In this document: one piece after another, positions 1-5,156 of the stretch | Layout of the letters: each line of letters opens with the position of its first letter | How positions within the stretch are numbered: the stretch's first letter is position 1 | Assembly: GCA_900556765.1 (NCBI GenBank) | Contig: USQH01000103.1 | Location: 1 to 5,156 of the forward strand | DNA: 5,156 nucleotides | Origin: an uncultured Oscillospiraceae bacterium | GTDB lineage: Bacteria; Bacillota; Clostridia; Oscillospirales; Acutalibacteraceae | Direction of reading: 5' to 3' | Notes under the pieces: model-generated | Told to the model about the DNA's origin: nothing | Database searches by the model: none | Seen by the model: only the letters and a program-made list of their open reading frames with translations | Position numbers and translations under genes: made by a program

Positions 1-467
1 TTCGTCATAAGTATATCATACAGGACGAAAAATATATTACTGAGCACCCACACTGCAATGATATAGCCTTTTCCGCCGAATCCGAGCGCTTCCAAGCCGA
101 ATATAGGTATCAGTATTGCATATGCCGCAACTATGGCGGCGTTGAATATAAGTATTTTCAGCAGCCATTCGACACTGCGTGAACTCAGTTTTTCAAGCAG
201 TGATTTGATTATCGGGTAGTAACCGAAAAACATTAAAAACAGCATTGATGTTTCGTTCAGCCCGAAAATAAAGCAAAGTACCGCCGCTGTCAAATAAGAG
301 GCTAACGCCCATTTCGCACCGATTTCGACCACGATGATAATGTTCAGCATTCCTGCGATGGCAGGCATAATGTCGGTCGAAAACGGGATGATCCTGCTGA
401 TAATTACGAGGGTCGCGCTGAGAGCGGCGAGCATCGCACAGAATACGATTCGTTTGCTCTTTTTCAT
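1..467 (-). CDS. multi-pass membrane protein of unknown function, C-terminus cut by window edge
   Basis: Read from ATG at 467, the frame stays open for 155 codons to the window edge, so the 3' end is missing. The product begins MKKSKRIVFCAMLAALSATL and is strongly hydrophobic. About six membrane segments can be drawn, near residues 8-27, 36-50, 52-70, 75-92, 103-123 and 134-153. A short basic N-terminus precedes the first helix, and a charged loop (LEKLSSRSVE) separates helices 4 and 5. The ATG overlaps the stop of the J-domain gene as ATGA, which fixes the start and suggests translational coupling; no strong independent ribosome binding site is visible. The layout (small, six helices, basic start followed by an Ala/Leu-rich helix) recalls substrate-binding S components of ECF transporters, but I see no motif that names a substrate. 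It is best treated as an uncharacterised clostridial membrane protein. That it is a real gene is well supported; its function is not. Confidence 0.85.
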   Translation of the reverse strand, partial: MKKSKRIVFCAMLAALSATLVIISRIIPFSTDIMPAIAGMLNIIIVVEIGAKWALASYLTAAVLCFIFGLNETSMLFLMFFGYYPIIKSLLEKLSSRSVEWLLKILIFNAAIVAAYAILIPIFGLEALGFGGKGYIIAVWVLSNIFFVLYDILMT

Positions 468-1060
468 CGGCATCCGCCACAGCCGCGGCAAAGACAGTCG
501 AGGCATATAAGTCCCTGGCATACGTCACACGCGGTGCATCCTTGCATCGAACTGCCGCCTCTGTACGGATTACTGCCGCTGCGCTGCATAGTTATGTTGT
601 TTAGGGCAGTTCTGTATTCGGGATTGCTGGGATTCATGCGGCAGGCGGTGGCAAAATTGGTGTATGCGCTGTCAAACCAACCGCGCTTATAAAGCACACT
701 GCCGTTAAGGTAGTACCATTCGGCATCGCGCCCCTGTATCGGGATGCTGTCGAGCATTGTCTGAGCCTGTTCGAGGTTGTTATTTTGTATATGGATGCGT
801 ATTTCGCTGAATTTAGAATTCTGGTATGCCGAATAGCCGCCGGTGTCCTGTGACTGACCGCTGTTTCCCGTACGTCTCTCGTTCATAATGGCGTCGTACG
901 CTTCGTTTATCTCTTTCATTTTCTCGCCGGCGAGATCGGAGAGCGGATTATCGTGGTAGTTATCGGGATGATATTTTTTCGCCAGCTCACGATAAGCCGA
1001 CTTTATCTGATCGTCGGTATCCGACGGAGATACGCCGAGAACTTCATATGGATTTTTCAT
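464..1060 (-). CDS. J-domain (DnaJ-like) protein with TPR-like middle and cysteine-rich tail
   Basis: This 198-residue protein starts with a J domain (residues 1-65): PYEVLGV at 4-10, the helix II segment AYRELAKKYHPD, the HPD tripeptide at 31-33 that stimulates Hsp70/DnaK ATPase, and KEINEAYDAI in helix III. Residues 66-82 form a polar linker. Residues 83-158 look helical. The stretch 113-146 fits a tetratricopeptide repeat (G120, A132, F136, A139, P144). A glycine/serine segment leads to a tail with eight cysteines at 175, 178, 181, 186, 189, 191, 194 and 197. It lacks the G/F region, CxxCxGxG zinc repeats and C-terminal substrate domains of true DnaJ, so it is a type III J protein, presumably a specialised DnaK partner. 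The start has an AAAGGA ribosome binding site 8 bases upstream and lies 17 bases inside the DUF5685 gene. The stop overlaps the next gene by ATGA. The tail could bind metal; this is inference. Its client is unknown. Confidence 0.93.
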   Translation of the reverse strand: MKNPYEVLGVSPSDTDDQIKSAYRELAKKYHPDNYHDNPLSDLAGEKMKEINEAYDAIMNERRTGNSGQSQDTGGYSAYQNSKFSEIRIHIQNNNLEQAQTMLDSIPIQGRDAEWYYLNGSVLYKRGWFDSAYTNFATACRMNPSNPEYRTALNNITMQRSGSNPYRGGSSMQGCTACDVCQGLICLDCLCRGCGGCR

Positions 1061-1895
1061 GTTCCTTTTCCTTTCGGTCGTTCATTTTACTTTTCGCCGT
1101 TTCCGGCAGTCCGATGTAGATTATGTTTTGAAGTATGCCGCCAAAGCGCTTTATGTCCAGAAGTTCGAGAGCGGCGCCGGCCTGTGCGGAGCATACGTTC
1201 ATAGTCATTACGGCGTTGTCCGCACCGCCGGCTTTGAGCGGGTTAAACGAGCCGCTCTTTATGTCGTCGTTTATGTCGCATACAGCGTCTATCAGGTATA
1301 CCCATTTACCGACGCAGTAACCGAGTCTGCTCAGTATGCGTCGGCTGTTATCACTGTCGGAGCACATGGAAAATATCGTTTCCATGGCTTTTGCCGTTGG
1401 CTCGGAGGCTTCGTCAATGCCGGCGTTGGCATTTTTCTCCGTTTCAAATTGATATTTTACCATACCTTCTATTGTTTTTGCAACATCAGGATACTTTTTT
1501 TCCGCTTTTGCATATTTTCGTGAAAGCAATAACTTTGCAATTTTGTATACAAGCTTTTTTGCACCTTTTGTGTCATTTATATTGTCGATCACCTTTCCGT
1601 ATACACTTATGACCGATACCGCAGAAACGAAACTGAAAACATCGTCGCAGTCAAGCATATATGTGCAGCGTTTAAACGGGTTGTAAACACAGTGCTTTTT
1701 GCTGTATTGCGGGTCGCTGTCAGCTAGAGACAGCATCAATACCGCCAAAAACGTGAAATCGTAGTTGAGCGTCATTCGCGCAATCTGACCGTATTCCTTA
1801 CCCATGTGTTTGCACAGTGTGCAGTACGCAGCTCGGTAGGTCTCGTATTCGCATACGCGTAGCTGAGCGTTATTCGGCCGTACATATCCAAACAA
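1044..1895 (-). CDS. DUF5685 family protein
   Basis: The 283-residue product opens MFGYVRPNNAQLRVCEYETY and matches what I recall of the DUF5685 family, common in Clostridia and without an assigned function. Visible hallmarks are the YCTLCK CxxC pair (C25, C28), C15 upstream, the LNYDFTFLA segment near 43-51, further cysteines at 69, 77 and 83, and GKWVYLIDA near 196-204. The protein is mostly helical with no signal peptide or clear membrane segment, so probably cytoplasmic. Two aspartate-rich patches, D104-x3-D108 and D203-x3-D207 followed by D210/D211, resemble the DxxxD motifs of head-to-head isoprenoid synthases. This is suggestive only. ATG 1901 and GTG 1904 are also in frame, but both lie inside the GAGGTGAT ribosome binding site. 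TTG 1895 is correctly spaced and gives the expected MFGYV start. The gene follows uvrA after 38 bases and overlaps the J-domain gene by 17, so the three are probably co-transcribed. Confidence 0.9.
   Translation of the reverse strand: MFGYVRPNNAQLRVCEYETYRAAYCTLCKHMGKEYGQIARMTLNYDFTFLAVLMLSLADSDPQYSKKHCVYNPFKRCTYMLDCDDVFSFVSAVSVISVYGKVIDNINDTKGAKKLVYKIAKLLLSRKYAKAEKKYPDVAKTIEGMVKYQFETEKNANAGIDEASEPTAKAMETIFSMCSDSDNSRRILSRLGYCVGKWVYLIDAVCDINDDIKSGSFNPLKAGGADNAVMTMNVCSAQAGAALELLDIKRFGGILQNIIYIGLPETAKSKMNDRKEKEHEKSI
1069..1074 (-). promoter_or_regulatory. ribosome binding site of the J-domain gene
   Basis: AAAGGA on the minus strand sits 8 bases before ATG 1060, inside the 3' end of the DUF5685 coding region. 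A second AGGA lies at 1063-1066 but is too close to the start to be the main site. The site supports independent initiation despite the 17-base overlap. Confidence 0.65.
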
Positions 1896-1899
1896 AGGC

Positions 1900-1907
1900 A
1901 TCACCTC
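1900..1907 (-). promoter_or_regulatory. ribosome binding site that decides the DUF5685 start
   Basis: Reading the minus strand, GAGGTGAT is an eight-base match to the sequence complementary to the 16S rRNA 3' end. Its GAGG core ends 8 bases before TTG 1895. It overlaps the alternative in-frame codons GTG 1904 and ATG 1901, which therefore have no room for ribosome binding. Confidence 0.7.
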
Positions 1908-1933
1908 ATTGTTTTCAGCGGTTTATAAAAGAT

Positions 1934-4756
1934 TTACAGCAGGTTTTTCAAATACATGCCCGTGTAGGAGTCTTTGCAGGCGGCAACTTCCTCGGGAGTA
2001 CCTGTTGCGACAATTTTACCGCCGTGTGTGCCGCCTCCCGGACCGAGGTCGATAATGTAGTCGGCGGTCTTTATCATATCAAGATTGTGTTCGATTACGA
2101 CTACCGTATTGCCGTTGTCAACCAATTTGCCCAGTACGCCGATCAATTGATGAACGTCCGCTGTGTGCAATCCGGTCGTCGGCTCGTCAAGCACATATAT
2201 TGTGCGTCCGGTAGCTACTTTTGACAACTCGGTAGCGAGCTTTATCCTCTGTGCTTCGCCGCCGGAGAGGGTAGTTGCCGGCTGACCAAGCTTAATGTAT
2301 CCGAGACCGACATCATACAGTGTTTTCAGCTTTCGGTATATCTTTTTGTGAGCCTCAAAGAAGGAGAGAGACTCCTCAACGGTCATCTCAAGTATATCGT
2401 AAATATTTTTTCCCTTATATTTTACTTCCAGCGTTTCGCGGTTATACCGTTTTCCCTTGCACACCTCGCACGGAACATATATATCGGGCAAAAAGTGCAT
2501 TTCGATCTTTAGAATACCGTCGCCCTCGCATACTTCGCACCGACCGCCTTTTACATTAAAGCTGAATCGGTTTGCACCGTAGCCGCGAATCTTAGCGTCG
2601 GCGGTCTGTGCGAAAAGCTCGCGTATATCGTTGAATACGCCGGTGTAAGTTGCAGGATTGGATCGCGGCGTCCTGCCGATAGGCGACTGGTCAATATTTA
2701 TGATCTTGTCCAGCTCATCTGTGCCGTCAATGCAATCGTGTTCTCCGGCGTACGTCTTTGCTCGGTTAAGCTCCGACGCCAGTTTTTTATACATGATTTC
2801 GTTTATAAGCGAGGATTTGCCGGAGCCAGAAACACCTGTTACGCAAACAAATTTGCCGAGCGGTATCTCAACATCAATGTTTTGCAGGTTGTTTTGGCGT
2901 GCGCCTCGTATGATAAGCGACTTTCCGCTGCCTACACGCCGTTGCTGCGGAACGGGAATGGTGCGCCTGCCTGACAGATACGCTCCGGTAATTGATTGCT
3001 CGCACGCCTTTATGTCATCTATTGTTCCGGCGCAAACAATGTTGCCGCCATGAACTCCCGCGCCCGGTCCTACGTCAACTATCCAGTCGGCGGCTTTCAT
3101 GGTGTCCTCGTCATGTTCAACAACTATAACCGTGTTGCCGATGTCGCGCAAGCGGCGCAGTGTGCCGATCAGCTTGTCGTTGTCGCGCTGATGCAGACCT
3201 ATACTCGGCTCGTCAAGTATATACATAACGCCGATAAGTGACGAGCCAATCTGAGTCGCGAGCCGAATACGTTGACTTTCACCGCCTGACAGAGTTGCTG
3301 ACGCTCGTGCCAGCGTCAGGTAATCGAGTCCCACGCTGTTTAAAAATCCGAGTCGGCTTCTAATCTCCTTGAGTATTCCGCGCGCAATTATTTCGTCACG
3401 GCTGCTGAGTTTTAGTGAACTGAAGAATTCAAGTGCGTCATCAATGTTCATTTTGCAGCATTCGTCAATGTTTTTGCCGCCAACCGTGACTGCCAGCGCG
3501 ACCTGATTCAGGCGCGCTCCCTTACATTCGGGGCAATCACACGCGCTCATAACCGATTCTATCTCGGCACGCGACGCTTCGCTCGACGAGGACGCATGTC
3601 TGCGTTCCAAATTATTGATAATGCCCTCAAATGCGGAATTGTATATACCTCCGCCGTAGTCGGTTGTGCGCTTCATTTTCATTTTTTTGTCGCCGGTACC
3701 GTACAGTAATGCTTGCTGTCCCTCGCGGGAAATATCTTTGAACGGAGTGTCGAGAGTAAAGCCGTATTCTTTTCCTATCGCAGTGTAGTACATGGTAGCG
3801 ATGGAATTGCCGTTGCCGACTGAATTCCATCCGCTTGCGTGTATAGCGCCTTGTCTAAGCGACAGGGACTTGTCCGGTATTACCAAGTTCGGGTCGACCT
3901 TCATAAAAATGCCAAGCCCGGAGCACTTTTGACAAGCGCCGAACGGATTGTTGAAGGAAAACATTCGCGGCGACAGCTCCTCAATGCTGACACCGTGTTC
4001 GGGGCAAGCATAGTTTTGCGAAAAGGTTATCTCATCTCCGCCTATAACATCAATAACGATTATGCCGCCCGACAGGTTTGACGCCGTCTCTATCGAGTCG
4101 GCAAGACGGGAACGTATTTCCGGCTTAATGACCAGTCGGTCGATTACAATTTCAATATTATGCTTTTTATTTTTGTCAAGCTTTATCTGTTCGGTCAGTT
4201 CATACATACTACCGTCGACGCGTACGCGCACATAGCCACTCTTTTTTGCGCTTTCAAGCTCTTTTGTGTATTCTCCTTTGCGGCCGCGTACGATAGGTGC
4301 GAGCACCTGAAACTTTGTGCCGACCTCAAGGGTAAGTATGCGGTCGACGATCTGATCGACAGTTTGCTGATTTATCTCTCTGCCGCAGACGGGGCAGTGC
4401 GGAACGCCGACTCTGGCAAAAAGCAGACGCAGATAGTCGTATATTTCGGTAACCGTACCTACGGTAGATCGCGGATTTTTCGACGTTGTCTTTTGGTCGA
4501 TCGAAATGGCAGGGGAAAGTCCGTCAATTGAATCAACGTCGGGCTTTTCCATTTGACCGAGGAACATTCTGGCGTATGATGACAGCGACTCGACATAGCG
4601 GCGCTGCCCCTCGGCATACAGCGTATCAAAAGCAAGTGACGACTTGCCCGAGCCTGACAAACCGGTCAAAACGACAAGTTTGTCACGCGGAATCTCGATA
4701 TCTATGTTTTTCAGGTTGTGCTCGCGCGCACCCTTTATGATGATGGAATCGTGCAT
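1934..4756 (-). CDS. uvrA: UvrA, excinuclease ABC subunit A
   Basis: UvrA is the dimeric ATPase that, with UvrB, finds bulky DNA lesions and loads UvrB for UvrC incision in nucleotide excision repair. The 940-residue product equals the E. coli UvrA length and is complete. The first ABC half has Walker A GLSGSGKSS (32-40), signature LSGGESQRIRLA (489-500), Walker B ILDEP (513-517) and H-loop H548. The second has GVSGSGKSS (641-649), LSGGEAQRIKLA (830-841), VLDEP (855-859) and H890. The C-terminal zinc module is C740-x2-C743-x19-C763-x2-C766. The first zinc module reads C251, H254, C275, C278, with histidine replacing one cysteine. An IDQSPIGRTPRSNPATYTG segment, typical of UvrA, begins at 688. 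The start at ATG 4756 has GGAGG 7 bases upstream. An in-frame TTG at 4792 would overlap the -10 box and is rejected. The gene has its own promoter with a LexA operator; no uvrB is adjacent. Confidence 0.99.
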   Translation of the reverse strand: MHDSIIIKGAREHNLKNIDIEIPRDKLVVLTGLSGSGKSSLAFDTLYAEGQRRYVESLSSYARMFLGQMEKPDVDSIDGLSPAISIDQKTTSKNPRSTVGTVTEIYDYLRLLFARVGVPHCPVCGREINQQTVDQIVDRILTLEVGTKFQVLAPIVRGRKGEYTKELESAKKSGYVRVRVDGSMYELTEQIKLDKNKKHNIEIVIDRLVIKPEIRSRLADSIETASNLSGGIIVIDVIGGDEITFSQNYACPEHGVSIEELSPRMFSFNNPFGACQKCSGLGIFMKVDPNLVIPDKSLSLRQGAIHASGWNSVGNGNSIATMYYTAIGKEYGFTLDTPFKDISREGQQALLYGTGDKKMKMKRTTDYGGGIYNSAFEGIINNLERRHASSSSEASRAEIESVMSACDCPECKGARLNQVALAVTVGGKNIDECCKMNIDDALEFFSSLKLSSRDEIIARGILKEIRSRLGFLNSVGLDYLTLARASATLSGGESQRIRLATQIGSSLIGVMYILDEPSIGLHQRDNDKLIGTLRRLRDIGNTVIVVEHDEDTMKAADWIVDVGPGAGVHGGNIVCAGTIDDIKACEQSITGAYLSGRRTIPVPQQRRVGSGKSLIIRGARQNNLQNIDVEIPLGKFVCVTGVSGSGKSSLINEIMYKKLASELNRAKTYAGEHDCIDGTDELDKIINIDQSPIGRTPRSNPATYTGVFNDIRELFAQTADAKIRGYGANRFSFNVKGGRCEVCEGDGILKIEMHFLPDIYVPCEVCKGKRYNRETLEVKYKGKNIYDILEMTVEESLSFFEAHKKIYRKLKTLYDVGLGYIKLGQPATTLSGGEAQRIKLATELSKVATGRTIYVLDEPTTGLHTADVHQLIGVLGKLVDNGNTVVVIEHNLDMIKTADYIIDLGPGGGTHGGKIVATGTPEEVAACKDSYTGMYLKNLL

Positions 4757-4763
4757 GGAAGAA

Positions 4764-4768
4764 CCTCC
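4764..4768 (-). promoter_or_regulatory. uvrA ribosome binding site
   Basis: GGAGG on the minus strand with a 7-base spacer to ATG 4756. It selects the 940-residue UvrA start over the 12-residue-longer reading frame. Confidence 0.85.
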
Positions 4769-4791
4769 GCTGTTGCTGATGAACGGGTGCA

Positions 4792-4820
4792 ATTATAGCA
4801 CATATGTTCGCATTTAGCAA
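4792..4820 (-). promoter_or_regulatory. uvrA promoter (-35 / -10)
   Basis: On the minus strand a -35 box TTGCTA (4815-4820) is followed by a 17-base spacer and a perfect -10 box TATAAT (4792-4797). The -10 is preceded by TGC, giving an extended -10 (TGnTATAAT). Transcription would start near 4785, leaving a leader of about 30 bases before the uvrA ATG. This is a standard housekeeping sigma-factor promoter. It probably drives uvrA and the three downstream genes, as no other convincing promoter or terminator is visible between them. Confidence 0.85.
4797..4810 (-). promoter_or_regulatory. LexA (DinR) operator / SOS box
   Basis: The minus strand reads CGAACATATGTGCT, a 12 of 14 match to the ideal Gram-positive LexA operator CGAACATATGTTCG. 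The left half-site CGAAC and the ATATGT centre are intact; the two mismatches are in the right half. The box fills the spacer and touches the first base of the -10, so bound LexA would block RNA polymerase. uvrA is a classic SOS gene in Firmicutes, which supports the call. Confidence 0.85.
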
Positions 4821-4879
4821 TGGCAAACTGTGGGGAGTTTTCAATTCGTAGAGGATACGGTACTTTCTTGAGTCATAGC

Positions 4880-4991
4880 GCCGCCGCAGGCGGCTGAGGG
4901 CGCGCAATTTTGTAAATTGCCGCCCGAAACCCGCGCTTGCCGTAAGGCAGTAGCGCGGGGCGTAGAAATGAAGGGGCTGCGGCCCCTTCAT
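4880..4991. repeat. cluster of four GC-rich stem-loops, probable intergenic repeat
   Basis: Four inverted repeats lie almost end to end. The first pairs 4880-4885 with 4889-4894 (GCCGCC/GGCGGC, loop GCA). The second pairs 4898-4910 with 4914-4925, 12 pairs with one bulged C. The third pairs 4930-4937 with 4952-4959 (CCCGCGCT/AGCGCGGG) and has an inner TGCC/GGCA pair around GTAA. The fourth pairs 4968-4977 with 4982-4991 (ATGAAGGGGC/GCCCCTTCAT, loop TGCG). There is no convincing reading frame. Such mosaic, hairpin-rich spacers are typical of dispersed repeats in clostridial genomes, and flanking sequence from about 4829 to 5030 may belong to the same unit. Copy number cannot be tested here. 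On the minus strand the fourth hairpin is followed by ATTTCT, so it could also act as a weak terminator protecting uvrA from upstream transcription. Confidence 0.6.
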
Positions 4992-5030
4992 GCATCCCAG
5001 GAGCTTAAGCGAGACTTTTTTGACAATCTG

Positions 5031-5065
5031 AGCCGCCCCGTCATTCAAACGGAGCGGCTATTTTT
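5031..5065. terminator. terminator-like hairpin downstream of the surface-protein gene
   Basis: Arms 5031-5041 and 5049-5059 can form an 11-position stem with a 7-base loop. As plus-strand RNA there is one C-A mismatch, and the stem is followed by ATTTTT. As minus-strand RNA the odd position becomes a G-U pair, so the stem is continuous, but no U-run follows. It lies 19 bases past the stop of the minus-strand gene ending at 5079, the expected place for that gene's terminator. The U-run, however, favours the plus strand, so the working direction is unresolved. Confidence 0.5.
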
Positions 5066-5078
5066 CGCTATGCAGGCC

Positions 5079-5156
5079 TTATTCGTTCTCTTTCTTTTTA
5101 TAAAGGATAAAGGCCGCCGCTGCCAGCAGCAGCGGGAACACGAACGCGCCGATATT
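5079..5156 (-). CDS. C-terminal end of a membrane-anchored (probably surface or exported) protein
   Basis: Only the last 25 codons and a TAA stop (5081-5079) are inside the window. The residues are a short polar lead NIGAF, a hydrophobic helix VFPLLLAAAAFILY of about 14-16 residues, then the charged end KKKENE. A hydrophobic stretch followed by positive charges at the extreme C-terminus is the layout of a cell-wall sorting signal or a simple C-terminal membrane anchor. If it is a sortase substrate, an LPxTG-like motif should lie just beyond the window edge. The frame is open to base 5156 and followed at a normal distance by a terminator-like hairpin, which supports a real gene end. The identity of the whole protein cannot be deduced. 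It is probably transcribed separately from uvrA. Confidence 0.7.
   Translation of the reverse strand, partial: NIGAFVFPLLLAAAAFILYKKKENE

Noticed and set aside
193..528. A 111-codon minus-strand open frame
   Set aside because: It is out of frame with the membrane-protein gene that occupies 1-467 and with the end of the J-domain gene. Its composition (Arg, His and Cys scattered, no hydrophobic pattern) is that of a shadow.
1896..1933. Possible terminator or promoter between uvrA and DUF5685
   Set aside because: The 38 bases contain no inverted repeat with a T-run and no paired -35/-10 boxes; only the DUF5685 ribosome binding site is evident.
3627..3830. A 67-codon minus-strand open frame inside uvrA
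   Set aside because: It is an alternative frame within a conserved, uninterrupted UvrA coding region and has no independent start signals.
1059..4740. Numerous plus-strand open frames of 60-154 codons across the DUF5685 and uvrA genes
   Set aside because: All are antisense to well-supported genes, show no domain features or good ribosome binding sites, and change frame repeatedly.
4757..4792. A 12-residue N-terminal extension of UvrA from TTG at 4792
   Set aside because: That TTG overlaps the TATAAT box, upstream of the likely transcription start, and ATG 4756 has an ideal GGAGG at 7 bases and gives the standard MHDSIIIKGAREHNL-type start.
4880..4991. CRISPR array or tandem repeat
   Set aside because: The stems differ from one another in sequence and there are no identical direct repeats with regular spacers.
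4683..5048. A 121-codon minus-strand open frame overlapping the uvrA start, its promoter and the hairpin cluster
   Set aside because: It overlaps the first 74 bases of uvrA in another frame, crosses the promoter and LexA box, and is made of low-complexity sequence forced by the stem-loops. It has no recognisable domain.

Overview
The window looks like chromosome from an anaerobic, Gram-positive member of the Clostridia, most likely the Ruminococcaceae/Oscillospiraceae. The pointers are a DUF5685-family gene followed directly by a cysteine-tailed J-domain gene, a Bacillus/Clostridium-type LexA (SOS) box, strong GGAGG-type ribosome binding sites, and mid-range GC content. This placement is inference. 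All supportable genes lie on the minus strand, so transcription runs from high to low coordinates.

In transcription order: (1) at 5156-5079 is the last 25 codons of an upstream gene, encoding a membrane-spanning C-terminus with a lysine-rich end, like the anchor of an exported or surface protein. (2) A 322-base intergenic stretch, 5078-4757, holds a terminator-like hairpin, four more closely packed GC-rich stem-loops that look like a multi-copy intergenic repeat, and then a compact promoter. That promoter has TTGCTA, a 17-base spacer and TATAAT, with a 12/14 match to the LexA operator across the spacer and a GGAGG ribosome binding site. (3) uvrA (4756-1934, 940 residues) is complete and encodes the damage-recognition ATPase of nucleotide excision repair. 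(4) After a 38-base gap with no terminator comes a DUF5685 protein, apparently starting at TTG 1895. (5) It overlaps by 17 bases a small J-domain protein with a TPR-like middle and an eight-cysteine tail. (6) That gene overlaps by ATGA a multi-pass membrane protein that runs off the window at base 1.

The spacing suggests one SOS-controlled transcript carrying uvrA and three uncharacterised genes. uvrA is well understood. The less explored part is the tightly overlapped DUF5685 / J-domain / membrane-protein trio. It combines a cysteine- and aspartate-rich, possibly metal-binding or isoprenoid-synthase-like protein, a putative Hsp70 co-chaperone and an integral membrane protein. Its function cannot be read from sequence alone. 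I see no RNA genes, CRISPR arrays, transposase genes or phage genes.
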